Origin: CAXBES01 sp963974915
Lineage (GTDB): Bacteria; Bacteroidota; Bacteroidia; Flavobacteriales; Flavobacteriaceae
Assembly: GCA_963974915.1 (NCBI GenBank)
Contig: CAXBES010000015.1
Coordinates: 1-64,000 of the forward strand
Length of the DNA: 64,000 nucleotides
Reading direction: 5' to 3'
The position numbers and the translations under genes are program-made. Positions 27,463 to 36,344 of this stretch are shown here, piece by piece. The stretch's first letter is position 1, and each line of letters starts with the position of its first letter. The notes beneath the pieces were generated by a model that saw only the letters and a program-made list of their open reading frames with translations, ran no database searches and had not been told where the DNA came from.

Positions 27463-28275
27463 ATGAAAAAAACTACTTTTTTATATATTGTTGCAGTTGC
27501 TTTCCTTTTGAGCAATTTTGCAATTGCACAAGTTGGAATAGGAACATCTTCACCTAAGGGAGTACTAGACATAGATAGTAATACATTTGGTGTTGTATAT
27601 CCTAAAGTTGTACTTACCGCTACAAATGTAGCTGCCCCTGTAGTTAATCCGAATGGAGGAAGCTTAGCCGTTGGAACCACAGTTTATAATACCAATACGA
27701 CCAATACAGGAACTAAAGATGTTGAACCGGGAATCTATTCTTGGGATGGAACTCAGTGGGTAACTCACTTTTTTAAAAGACAATCGGAATTATTTAAACA
27801 AACCAGTGTACTTAGAACTTCAAGTAGTTTAGGTTGGCAAGATGTTCCGAATTTAGGTTTTCTAAGCGCTAACACTTTCACTGCAAAATATTCCGGTCTA
27901 TATCGAATTGAAGTGAAAACTCATTTTGGTGGTGGTAGAATGGATGACAACGGAGATGTGAATGTTGCAGCCCAGCAAGGACTGTTCAGATTTACTTTCG
28001 ACGGCACCAACTACAATTTCGACACTAAATCTTATTCTGTTTATAACGATAATATTGGTTCGGGAGTTTACTTTACAAATATTGCGAAGGAAGCATATAT
28101 AACCAAGTATATTAATCTTACTGCAGGACAAACTTATAGCTTCTATTTACAATTTAATCAAGAAACATCGCCTGGCTTTGAGTCAGATGGTGATCTGTTC
28201 CTCACTCTTGACGGTAGAGGTTATGTAGGTGATGGTATTCCTTGTCAGATAGAATTTACCTATATAGACGAATAA
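27463..28275 (+). CDS. Exported beta-sandwich protein, second of three paralogs
   Basis: 270 residues with a signal peptide ending AIAQ. Same plan as its neighbours: 'VGIGTSSPKGVLDIDSNTFG', 'VVYPKVVLTATNVAAPVVNP', 'GIYSWDGTQWV', then a jelly-roll-like half ending IPCQIEFTYIDE. Tandem copies with clear but diverged similarity point to old gene duplication. The cell-surface role is unknown. Confidence 0.82.
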   Translation: MKKTTFLYIVAVAFLLSNFAIAQVGIGTSSPKGVLDIDSNTFGVVYPKVVLTATNVAAPVVNPNGGSLAVGTTVYNTNTTNTGTKDVEPGIYSWDGTQWVTHFFKRQSELFKQTSVLRTSSSLGWQDVPNLGFLSANTFTAKYSGLYRIEVKTHFGGGRMDDNGDVNVAAQQGLFRFTFDGTNYNFDTKSYSVYNDNIGSGVYFTNIAKEAYITKYINLTAGQTYSFYLQFNQETSPGFESDGDLFLTLDGRGYVGDGIPCQIEFTYIDE

Positions 28276-28306
28276 TTTAGAAGACAACAACTTAATAAGT
28301 GATATT

Positions 28307-29125
28307 ATGAAGTTTATTAATAAAATAATCTTAAGCGCGGCATTAAGCGTTTTGACATTTGGAATGTCAATTGCTCAAGTTGGTGTAGGGACTTCTACCC
28401 CGGAGGGAATGCTAGACCTGCAGAATAATAATTCTACCGGTTTCATTTTTCCTAGAGTCGCATTGACATCCAATATAATAGCAGCCCCTGTTACCAATCC
28501 GGACGGAGGAGCTCTCGTAGCTGGAACAGTTGTGTTTAATACTAACACAACTAGTCGAGGTACAAATGACGTGTATCCGGGAATCTATGCATGGGATGGT
28601 TCGAGATGGAACCCACAATACTTGCGTGAGGATTCTGCCATCTTTGAACAATCTACACTAAGTTTTAGAGTAGCGAACGACGATTCTTATGTGGATGTAC
28701 CGGGACTGGGAAATGGATCCTCCTTTACCGCAAAATATTCAGGTACATACAGAATTAAAGCGAATTTCAACTTTGGAGCCGGAGAAGTAAGAAACCCAGC
28801 TAGTGGTTATGATATTAGGATGGCCACACAAGAAGGGTATTTCCGATTTACCTTCAGCGGAACAAGCCATTTAATTTATACCCACTCATATTCTGTCTCA
28901 AACGACGATATTGGAAGTCCAAGAACACGTTACGATCAATTTAGACATGATACATCTCTAATTTTATACGAAACATTGGCAGCAGGCCAAACCTATAACT
29001 TTAGATTAGAAATAGATTTATTTGTCTCCTCAGATTTTATAAACAACGGAAACTCCGGAAACGGACGAAGTTATGTAGGTCTTGGGATTCCCTGTACCGT
29101 AGAATTTACATATTTAGAAGAATAA
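28307..29125 (+). CDS. Exported beta-sandwich protein, third of three paralogs
   Basis: 272 residues, signal peptide ending SIAQ, then 'VGVGTSTPEGMLDLQNNN', 'GIYAWDGSRWNP' and a jelly-roll-like domain ending IPCTVEFTYLEE. It is separated by 31 bp from the second paralog and by 48 bp from the large T9SS protein gene. All three lack the sorting domain found on that neighbour. Confidence 0.82.
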   Translation: MKFINKIILSAALSVLTFGMSIAQVGVGTSTPEGMLDLQNNNSTGFIFPRVALTSNIIAAPVTNPDGGALVAGTVVFNTNTTSRGTNDVYPGIYAWDGSRWNPQYLREDSAIFEQSTLSFRVANDDSYVDVPGLGNGSSFTAKYSGTYRIKANFNFGAGEVRNPASGYDIRMATQEGYFRFTFSGTSHLIYTHSYSVSNDDIGSPRTRYDQFRHDTSLILYETLAAGQTYNFRLEIDLFVSSDFINNGNSGNGRSYVGLGIPCTVEFTYLEE

Positions 29126-29173
29126 TAATAAATGACTAAAATAAAAAACTACTCAATCAATACCCCCGTTAAA

Positions 29174-32100
29174 ATGAAAAAACTCCTTCTCACCTTACTT
29201 TTTTTACCCTCTGTAATTATCTATGCTCAAAGCCCCTGTAGCGGCGGAACAGCCGGAGGTTTTCCATGTAATGGACTTGACTTACAAGGCCATATTAGAG
29301 CCGATGAAATGGGTAATGCAGATGAAGGCCAAGACTCATGGGGATGGACAGATCCCAGTACCGGATTAGAATATGCTGTTGTCGCTTTAGATGATGGTAC
29401 CGCATTCGTTCGACTTGAACCGGATGCAAATCCATCTAACCCACCAACTTTAAATTACCTGGCAAGATTAAACACTCAAACGAGCACTAGTCTTTGGAGA
29501 GATGTAAAAATCTATAATAATCATGCTTACATTGTCAGTGATAGCAATGGAAGCCATGGAGTTCAAATCTTCGATCTTACTCGCTTAAGACCTTTAACCG
29601 GAAGTCCTGCGGTAACTTATACTAAAAATCAAGCCGATGGGCGTTATTCAGGTATAGGAAGTGCTCATAATATAATTATCAATGAAGATACAGGATATCT
29701 TTATATTCTGGGCTCTAGTGCTAATAGTGGGGCTCCACGTATTCTGGATCTAAATACAGATCCGGAAAACCCTACAGTAGCCGGAAACTTTAGTTCTACT
29801 TTTGGTTATTGTCACGATGCTCAGGTTGTGGTTTATGACGGTCCGGATCCGGATCATCAAGGAAAAGAAATATTAATTGGTAGTTTTAGCAATTCAGGAA
29901 AACTACAAATTGTTGATGTTTCAACCAAAGGGACCATTAACACAAGTAGAAAGATCTCCGAAGTTTCATACACAAAACAACACTATACACATCAAGGATG
30001 GTTTACCGAAGATAAGCGCTTTTTTATCGTTGGTGACGAAGAAGATGAAATAAACGAACCAGGGATCACAAAAACCAGAACATTGGTCTTTGATCTACAA
30101 GACTTAGACAATCCGGTATTGTTTTATATCTATGATGGCCCATTTGGGGCAATTGATCACAATGGATATGTTAGAGGAAATCGTTTCTACCTTGCAAACT
30201 ATTCTGCAGGAATGAGAATAATTAGAATTGACGGACTCTACAATTTAGACGTTAATGGAAATCCCGATCCGGTGATGACAGAAATTAACTCTTTCGACAC
30301 TTATACCAATAATAACGGTACAGGATTCCACGGTGCATGGAACGTATATCCTTTCTTTGAAAGTGGAAACCTGATCGTATCCGGCTTCGGAAATGCCAAT
30401 GTAAATGGTGACGGAGGACTTTTTGTTATAAAAGATCCAAACTATGACAACGAGGCTCCGGTAGCAAATTGCCAAAATATTATTGCCACATTAGACAAGA
30501 ACACAGGAACGGTAACTGTAGACGCAGCTATGATTAATAATGGTTCTACAGATAACTTCGGAATTGTTAAATCTTATGTAACTGCGGCTAGAACTACTTT
30601 TAACTGTTACGATGTTGGATCATCCTTCGATATTGTTCTTACAGTTGAAGATGACTACGGAAACAAGGACAGTTGTACAGCGACTGTTACCATTGCTGCC
30701 GAAACTACAACCTATAACGGAAGCTGGGATAATGGAGCTCCATCTATTGGATCTTTAGCAAAATTTAGTTCAAACTACGACACAACAAATGGAAATATTG
30801 AAACATGTGAGTGTGAGATCGATGCCACTGCAGTGGTTACTGTAGCTCCCGATGACTATATTAATGTTGAAAGAAACTTTGTAAACAACGGAACACTAAT
30901 TGTAGAAAGTGTTTACGATGTTCCTTCATCAAGAGTCATTTCGGGAAGCGTAGTTCAGGTCGATGACAATGCTGTTTTCACTAATAATGGAGGTGTTAAT
31001 ATAGATGTGGCTACCCCACAAATGAGCGGAAGAGATTTTATGCTCATGGGAAGTCCGATGACCGCCGAAACAAGAACCGACGCCTTCGGCTCGGCGCTAA
31101 GAGTACGAAATCACCTTACTGCTAATTTTACACCTAATACTGCTGTGGGTAATTCCTCACCCGGAGCCGGAAACTGGGTAGATGAAGAAGGTGATAACTG
31201 GCCTGTATATAATGGAGCTATTAACCCGGGAGAAGGTTATATGGTTATGCAAAGTTTATCAGGCGGCCCTACATCTTACACAATGACTTATGACCAGGGA
31301 ACTCTAAATAACGGAGTAGTTACTTTTAATGCAATTTATAATGGTACGCAGAATGCAAGTCCGAATATAATCGCAAATCCTTATGCTTCTGCAATCTCTG
31401 CAGAAGATTTGATCAATGCGAATAGCAATGTAGATGCTGTTTACTTTTGGGAGCATGTTACTGCCCCTAATAGTGGAACCCCGGGACCTTACGGACTCGA
31501 CTACACTATGGAAGATATTTCTGTTTATAACCTGACCGGTGGAACTGCCGCGGCAGTTTCGGATGGGAGTACAACTCCAAACGGTGTTATTTCTACAGGA
31601 CAAGGATTCGGAGTTAAAGTAACAGCCGCAGGGCCTATTACCTTCAATAATTCAATGAGAAGAAATACGGGTAACACTACACTTCGAAATCAAACAGATC
31701 GCGATAGAATTTGGCTAAATGTACAAAGTGATCGATACGAACTTAAGAGTACTGCACTTATAGGGTTTATGGAAGAAGCAACTAACGGAATAGATGTTGG
31801 ATATGACAGTAAAAGATTAGCAACCAATGTCTCATTATTCTCTCACTTAGCAGATGGCTCAGATCAATTGGGAATACAAGCACGTGGTGCATTCGACGAA
31901 ACTGTGAAAATTCCGGTAGGATTTTCAACCCTGGTCGATGAAAACATAGAATACACGATCTCTGTTAAAGACATAGAAGGTGATAATTTAAGCAATGTGA
32001 TAGTATATCTTATCGATAACCTTGAAAATGAACTTGTCAATCTAAGCGAAACCAATTATACATTCACGAGTGGGAAAGGTATTTACAACGGCCGATTTAC

Positions 32101-32377
32101 CATTCAATTTGAAAGATTGTTAGCTTCCGGAGAAGAATCGTTTGACAATATCAAAATATACCCAAATCCATCTAGCGACATTATTCATATTATTTCGAAT
32201 GATGAGAAAATAATTAGTGCCGAAGTATATGGAATTAGAGGAAGAGTAATTGATGAAATCTTTTTTGATGAAACATCCGGAAGTAAATTAGATATATCTC
32301 ATTTAGAAACTGCGGTGTATTTTGTAAAGATCAACACTGAAAGCGGTACCGTTGTAAAACGAGTACTTAAACACTAA
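29174..32377 (+). CDS. Choice-of-anchor B surface protein with T9SS sorting domain
   Basis: 1067 residues. The ATG at 29174 gives the signal peptide (MKKLLLTLLFLPSVIIYAQ); the upstream ATG at 29132 would place it 14 residues in. Residues about 40-440 form a propeller-like LVIVD-type region ('LWRDVKIYNNHAYIVSDS', 'HYTHQGWFTEDKRFF') typical of choice-of-anchor B proteins. The middle holds a HYR-like beta domain ('PVANCQNIIATLDKN...') and a long adhesin-like region. The last 75 residues are a type A sorting domain (IYPNPSSDIIHI ... AVYFVKI ... VVKRVLKH). It should be secreted by the type IX system and fixed to the cell surface. Ends in a terminator. Confidence 0.92.
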   Translation: MKKLLLTLLFLPSVIIYAQSPCSGGTAGGFPCNGLDLQGHIRADEMGNADEGQDSWGWTDPSTGLEYAVVALDDGTAFVRLEPDANPSNPPTLNYLARLNTQTSTSLWRDVKIYNNHAYIVSDSNGSHGVQIFDLTRLRPLTGSPAVTYTKNQADGRYSGIGSAHNIIINEDTGYLYILGSSANSGAPRILDLNTDPENPTVAGNFSSTFGYCHDAQVVVYDGPDPDHQGKEILIGSFSNSGKLQIVDVSTKGTINTSRKISEVSYTKQHYTHQGWFTEDKRFFIVGDEEDEINEPGITKTRTLVFDLQDLDNPVLFYIYDGPFGAIDHNGYVRGNRFYLANYSAGMRIIRIDGLYNLDVNGNPDPVMTEINSFDTYTNNNGTGFHGAWNVYPFFESGNLIVSGFGNANVNGDGGLFVIKDPNYDNEAPVANCQNIIATLDKNTGTVTVDAAMINNGSTDNFGIVKSYVTAARTTFNCYDVGSSFDIVLTVEDDYGNKDSCTATVTIAAETTTYNGSWDNGAPSIGSLAKFSSNYDTTNGNIETCECEIDATAVVTVAPDDYINVERNFVNNGTLIVESVYDVPSSRVISGSVVQVDDNAVFTNNGGVNIDVATPQMSGRDFMLMGSPMTAETRTDAFGSALRVRNHLTANFTPNTAVGNSSPGAGNWVDEEGDNWPVYNGAINPGEGYMVMQSLSGGPTSYTMTYDQGTLNNGVVTFNAIYNGTQNASPNIIANPYASAISAEDLINANSNVDAVYFWEHVTAPNSGTPGPYGLDYTMEDISVYNLTGGTAAAVSDGSTTPNGVISTGQGFGVKVTAAGPITFNNSMRRNTGNTTLRNQTDRDRIWLNVQSDRYELKSTALIGFMEEATNGIDVGYDSKRLATNVSLFSHLADGSDQLGIQARGAFDETVKIPVGFSTLVDENIEYTISVKDIEGDNLSNVIVYLIDNLENELVNLSETNYTFTSGKGIYNGRFTIQFERLLASGEESFDNIKIYPNPSSDIIHIISNDEKIISAEVYGIRGRVIDEIFFDETSGSKLDISHLETAVYFVKINTESGTVVKRVLKH

Positions 32378-32401
32378 TTCATATTCAAAACCAACCACTA
32401 A

Positions 32402-32436
32402 AAGTCTTCAGAATTACTTCTGAAGGCTTTTTTTAT
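32402..32436 (+). terminator. Rho-independent terminator of the surface-protein locus
   Basis: An 11-bp stem with one G-U pair (AAGTCTTCAGA 32402-32412, TCTGAAGGCTT 32419-32429), a 6-base loop and a T-run to about 32434. Confidence 0.88.
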
Positions 32437-32450
32437 TTTTATGATCTTCA

Positions 32451-32777
32451 TTACAAATATTTTAAAAATCTCCAAATAGACCGATTTTTTAAGTATTGAA
32501 GATCTGTTTCGTTAGCGTAGGCTTCACGTTCAAAACTTATATTCTTATAAGCTTTATATCTACTTTTATACTGAGCGAGACGTATTAGAAATTCTATTCC
32601 GTAGCAAACAAAAAAAGGAATCACTAACAGCTCAACTTGCTGTCGTAAATGAATGCGTTCATGGTTCATCAAGATCAAATCATTCTTTAGATTTCCATTT
32701 CTTAAAATGATAAATGGCCATAAGGTCATCCCGGTAAATTTCTTCCGAAGTAAATATCGATTTATCAAAATAAACAT
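32451..32777 (-). CDS. Small membrane protein with HExxH motif
   Basis: 108 residues. It has 'LMNHERIHLRQQVELLVIPF' with an HExxH zinc-binding pattern (HERIH) at about 39-43 and a downstream acidic motif 'FEREAYANE' at about 84-92 that could give the third ligand. A hydrophobic helix lies between. The layout resembles a minimal version of the catalytic region of M56/BlaR1-like membrane peptidases, but it is far shorter. A small protein of this kind seems common in flavobacteria. Proteolytic activity is inferred only. Confidence 0.7.
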   Translation of the reverse strand: MFILINRYLLRKKFTGMTLWPFIILRNGNLKNDLILMNHERIHLRQQVELLVIPFFVCYGIEFLIRLAQYKSRYKAYKNISFEREAYANETDLQYLKNRSIWRFLKYL

Positions 32778-32895
32778 ACCAGTAATATAAAGAATACTTT
32801 TTAATAACGATAATAACGCAAGAACCTTTCCCCATCATGAATTCTTGTAAACTTGAAATGTCCCTTCTGAAGTCTTATTTTGTTACTTTTGTACT

Positions 32896-33069
32896 ATGTT
32901 GTTTCCAAAAAAAAGAATAGAAGCCGAAGAAGGTGATTATTATATAACTCCGGAGGGTTATAAGTGCTTTACAGAGCAGTATCACCTCAAACGAGGATAT
33001 TGCTGCGAAAGTGGATGCAGACATTGTCCCTATGGGTTCGACAAAAAAACGAACACTCAAAGCAAATAG
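32896..33069 (+). CDS. DUF5522 small cysteine-rich protein
   Basis: 57 residues. 'EGDYYITPEGYKCFTEQYHLKRGYC' leads to the cysteine cluster CCESGCRHCPYGF (36-48). This fits the DUF5522 family, whose function is unknown; the cysteines suggest a metal or Fe-S site. The ATG at 32896 is the only sensible start. It precedes hutU by 63 bp on the same strand. Confidence 0.88.
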   Translation: MLFPKKRIEAEEGDYYITPEGYKCFTEQYHLKRGYCCESGCRHCPYGFDKKTNTQSK

Positions 33070-33132
33070 ACAGTTGCTCATTTAATATTTTTATTAAACC
33101 AGTTTAATAACTGTAAACCGATTCAATTAATT

Positions 33133-35112
33133 ATGACGTTTAAAGAAGCATTACAGCAAGGAATACCCAAAGAGTTGCCTAATCCAAAGGAGTACGATAC
33201 CAGCATTAATCATGCTCCTAAACGAAAGGAAATTTTGTCTAAAGATGAAAAGAAACTAGCTCTGCAAAACGCACTACGTTACTTTGAACCGAAACATCAC
33301 GCTACCCTCCTACCCGAGTTTCAGGACGAATTGGAAACTTATGGAAGGATATATATGTATCGATTGCGTCCCGAATATAAAATGTACGCCCGACCAATAG
33401 AAGAGTATCCCGGCAAGAGCGAACAAGCAAAGGCTATCATGTTAATGATCCAGAACAATCTGGATTACGCAGTAGCCCAACATCCTCATGAATTGATCAC
33501 CTATGGGGGTAATGGTGCTGTATTTCAAAATTGGGCTCAGTATTTACTGGTTATGAAATACCTCTCCGAAATGACCAATGAACAAACGCTGGTCATGTAT
33601 TCAGGTCATCCACTAGGCCTGTTTCCCTCACACAAAGATGCACCCCGGGTGGTTGTTACCAACGGAATGATGATTCCTAATTATTCGCAACCCGACGATT
33701 GGGAAAAATTTAATGCACTTGGTGTAACACAATACGGACAAATGACTGCGGGAAGTTATATGTATATTGGTCCGCAAGGAATTGTTCACGGAACCACTAT
33801 CACGGTACTCAACGGCTTCCGAAAAATTAAAAAATCGCCTCAGGGCGGCCTCTTCGTGACTTCAGGTTTAGGAGGAATGAGCGGTGCACAACCAAAAGCC
33901 GGAAATATAGCCGGATGTGTTACAGTGTGCGCCGAGGTCAATCCAAAAGCAACCGAAACACGATATAGTCAGGGTTGGGTTGATGAAGTAATTTCAGACG
34001 TTTCAGAATTGGCTAATCGAGTAAAAACAGCCGTTTCGAACGAGGAAACCGTATCGATCGCTTACGACGGGAATGTTGTGGATGTTTGGGAAAAGTTTGA
34101 TGAAGAAAACATTCATATTGATCTGGGGAGTGATCAAACTTCACTTCATAATCCATGGGCTGGAGGTTATTATCCGGTAGGAATTAGTTTTGAAGAAGCG
34201 AATACCATGATGGCTAAGGATCCTGAAACATTCAAAAAAGAGATTCAGAAAACTTTGCGAAAACACGCAGAGGCCATAAACAAACACACCGCTAAGGGCA
34301 CATATTTTTTTGACTACGGAAACGCCTTCTTACTAGAAGCTTCCCGAGCAGGAGCAGATGTTATGGCACAAAATGGAATTGATTTTAAATACCCTAGTTA
34401 TGTGCAGGACATAATGGGTCCTATGTGCTTCGATTATGGCTTCGGACCCTTTAGATGGGTTTGTGCTTCAGGAAAAGCGGAAGACCTGGCAAAAACAGAT
34501 TCAATAGCGTGTGAGGTACTAGAAAAACTGAAGCAAAATGCACCTGAGGAGATTCAGCAGCAAATGGCAGACAATATTCAATGGATAAAAGGTGCTAAGG
34601 AAAATAAACTCGTTGTGGGCTCGCAAGCCCGAATTCTGTATGCAGATGCCGATGGTCGTATGCAAATTGCATCGGCCTTCAATAAAGCTATTGCAGACGG
34701 GAAAATTGGACCGGTAATATTAGGGAGAGATCATCACGATGTCTCCGGTACGGATTCGCCTTATAGAGAAACATCAAATATCTACGATGGAAGTAGGTTT
34801 ACAGCAGATATGGCTATTCATAATGTAATTGGCGATAGCTTTAGAGGAGCCACCTGGGTAAGCATCCATAATGGAGGAGGCGTAGGCTGGGGAGAGGTTA
34901 TCAATGGTGGATTTGGTATGGTTCTTGATGGTAGTAATGACGCGCAAAGACGCTTAGAATCAATGCTTTTCTGGGATGTAAATAATGGAATTGCAAGGCG
35001 CAGTTGGGCTAGAAATGAGGAGGCAGTTTTTGCAATAAAGAGAGCTATGAAAAACAATCCTAATTTGCAGGTTACGCTTCCAAATTTTGTTGACAATAAT
35101 TTATTTACATAA
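33133..35112 (+). CDS. hutU: Urocanate hydratase
   Basis: NAD-dependent enzyme that converts urocanate to imidazolonepropionate in histidine breakdown. 659 residues, about 100 more than the best-known bacterial urocanases; I believe a longer form occurs in Bacteroidota. The NAD-binding motif is 'TSGLGGMSGAQPKAG' near 250; 'YPSYVQDIMGPMCFDYGFGP' (about 415-440) holds the conserved cysteine region. No hutH, hutI or hutG is in the window, so the rest of the pathway must be elsewhere. Confidence 0.95.
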   Translation: MTFKEALQQGIPKELPNPKEYDTSINHAPKRKEILSKDEKKLALQNALRYFEPKHHATLLPEFQDELETYGRIYMYRLRPEYKMYARPIEEYPGKSEQAKAIMLMIQNNLDYAVAQHPHELITYGGNGAVFQNWAQYLLVMKYLSEMTNEQTLVMYSGHPLGLFPSHKDAPRVVVTNGMMIPNYSQPDDWEKFNALGVTQYGQMTAGSYMYIGPQGIVHGTTITVLNGFRKIKKSPQGGLFVTSGLGGMSGAQPKAGNIAGCVTVCAEVNPKATETRYSQGWVDEVISDVSELANRVKTAVSNEETVSIAYDGNVVDVWEKFDEENIHIDLGSDQTSLHNPWAGGYYPVGISFEEANTMMAKDPETFKKEIQKTLRKHAEAINKHTAKGTYFFDYGNAFLLEASRAGADVMAQNGIDFKYPSYVQDIMGPMCFDYGFGPFRWVCASGKAEDLAKTDSIACEVLEKLKQNAPEEIQQQMADNIQWIKGAKENKLVVGSQARILYADADGRMQIASAFNKAIADGKIGPVILGRDHHDVSGTDSPYRETSNIYDGSRFTADMAIHNVIGDSFRGATWVSIHNGGGVGWGEVINGGFGMVLDGSNDAQRRLESMLFWDVNNGIARRSWARNEEAVFAIKRAMKNNPNLQVTLPNFVDNNLFT

Positions 35113-35125
35113 AAAATTGAATGCT

Positions 35126-35662
35126 ATGAAAATCATCAAATTTTTACCTGTTTTAGTATTACTTGTATTCACTTCATGCTCCACTGTGCGAGTAGTGAGT
35201 GATTACGATAAGGAAGCAACTTTTAATGAGTACAATTCTTTCGCATTTTTTAAGCCGGGAATTGACAAAGCCGAAATTTCCGATCTCGACAAGAAAAGAA
35301 TCTTACGAGCCATAGATGCAGAACTATCCATGAAAGGAATGACAAAAACCAGCAATCCTACTCTTTTAGTGAGTATTTTCACCAAAGAGCGAGAGCGAGT
35401 GAATGTTTATCAGAATAACTTCGGAATGGGTTGGGGATGGAATCCCTGGTGGTACGGTGGTGCATATGGCAACACAGTTTCCCGCTCAACCGAAGGATCA
35501 CTTTACATAGATTTAATTGACGCCAAAACCAATCAATTGGTATGGCAAGGGGTTGGAACTGCCAATCTAATTACCGGCAATATGGAGAAAAAAGAAGAAA
35601 GAATTAACGAAATAGTGAAGGAGATCCTGAACGAATACCCTCCCGGAGCAAACAAAAAATAG
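35126..35662 (+). CDS. DUF4136 lipoprotein
   Basis: 178 residues from the ATG at 35126, with signal peptide and lipobox (FTSC). 'SDYDKEATFNEYNSFAFF' is the N-terminal signature of DUF4136, followed by a Trp/Gly-rich loop ('GMGWGWNPWWYGGAYGN') and 'LYIDLIDAKTNQLVWQGVG'. Envelope protein of unknown role. The gene starts 13 bp after hutU, so it may share its transcript. A terminator follows. Confidence 0.88.
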   Translation: MKIIKFLPVLVLLVFTSCSTVRVVSDYDKEATFNEYNSFAFFKPGIDKAEISDLDKKRILRAIDAELSMKGMTKTSNPTLLVSIFTKERERVNVYQNNFGMGWGWNPWWYGGAYGNTVSRSTEGSLYIDLIDAKTNQLVWQGVGTANLITGNMEKKEERINEIVKEILNEYPPGANKK

Positions 35663-35670
35663 TAATTACG

Positions 35671-35696
35671 ACCCTCACGATTGTGAGGGTTTTTTA
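35671..35696 (+). terminator. Rho-independent terminator
   Basis: A perfect 8-bp stem (ACCCTCAC 35671-35678, GTGAGGGT 35683-35690) with a 4-base loop and a T-run. Confidence 0.88.
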
Positions 35697-35766
35697 TTTG
35701 TATTTATTTTAATAAAAAATAACTTCTTTTTCCTTAATTTTCTATTTTAACCAAAAAAGAGGTCGT

Positions 35767-36297
35767 TTGAAAATATCTAAATACAACCAGCGTGCATTAT
35801 TGGGAGGAATTATTGCTGCAATAATAACAGGTACCGGCGTATTTTTATTAGGAAATCTCTCAGGATACGAAGCCAAGAATTTAATAAAGACTTCATTACC
35901 GGGTATCAATATGTTATGTAATACCATTGCGCTGGCATCAGCAACTATTTTGGCACTCTTACTCACTCTTTTAGGAATTAGCAGCGGTATTAAATCTAAG
36001 TTGAAAGATCATCACTATGTACAGGTTATGACCATAGCTAAACTAGATGCCATAATATTTATTTCGGCCATAATCTTGTTTCAAATTTTCAATATTCCCA
36101 TCACAGAGTCTGATGAGCTTGATACGAATTGGTACTCAACAGTGTATTACTCTTCACTTTTTCTTTCATCGTTATTAAGTGGAGGTATAGTCTCGGTCAT
36201 TTTAATGCTCTATAACACTGTTATAAATATTATTAAGATCGTTGGTCTGGGTCAAACAGATCATCCGTTAATTGATAATGACGACGAGGAAGAATAG
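35767..36297 (+). CDS. Four-helix membrane protein of unknown function
   Basis: 176 residues with hydrophobic segments at about 10-30, 45-70, 90-110 and 125-155, and an acidic C-terminal tail (DNDDEEE). The start is TTG at 35767, since no ATG occurs before the second helix. I do not recognise a named family. The T9SS cargo gene starts 47 bp downstream on the same strand. Confidence 0.7.
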   Translation: MKISKYNQRALLGGIIAAIITGTGVFLLGNLSGYEAKNLIKTSLPGINMLCNTIALASATILALLLTLLGISSGIKSKLKDHHYVQVMTIAKLDAIIFISAIILFQIFNIPITESDELDTNWYSTVYYSSLFLSSLLSGGIVSVILMLYNTVINIIKIVGLGQTDHPLIDNDDEEE

Positions 36298-36344
36298 ATA
36301 AATTATTCTTGTTAACTTTACTTCGGTTTCAAAACTCCCGAATC

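Noticed and set aside
26654..29125. Phage tail fibres
   Set aside because: The N-terminal module resembles fibre-like proteins, but each has a signal peptide and there are no phage structural, lysis or integrase genes nearby.
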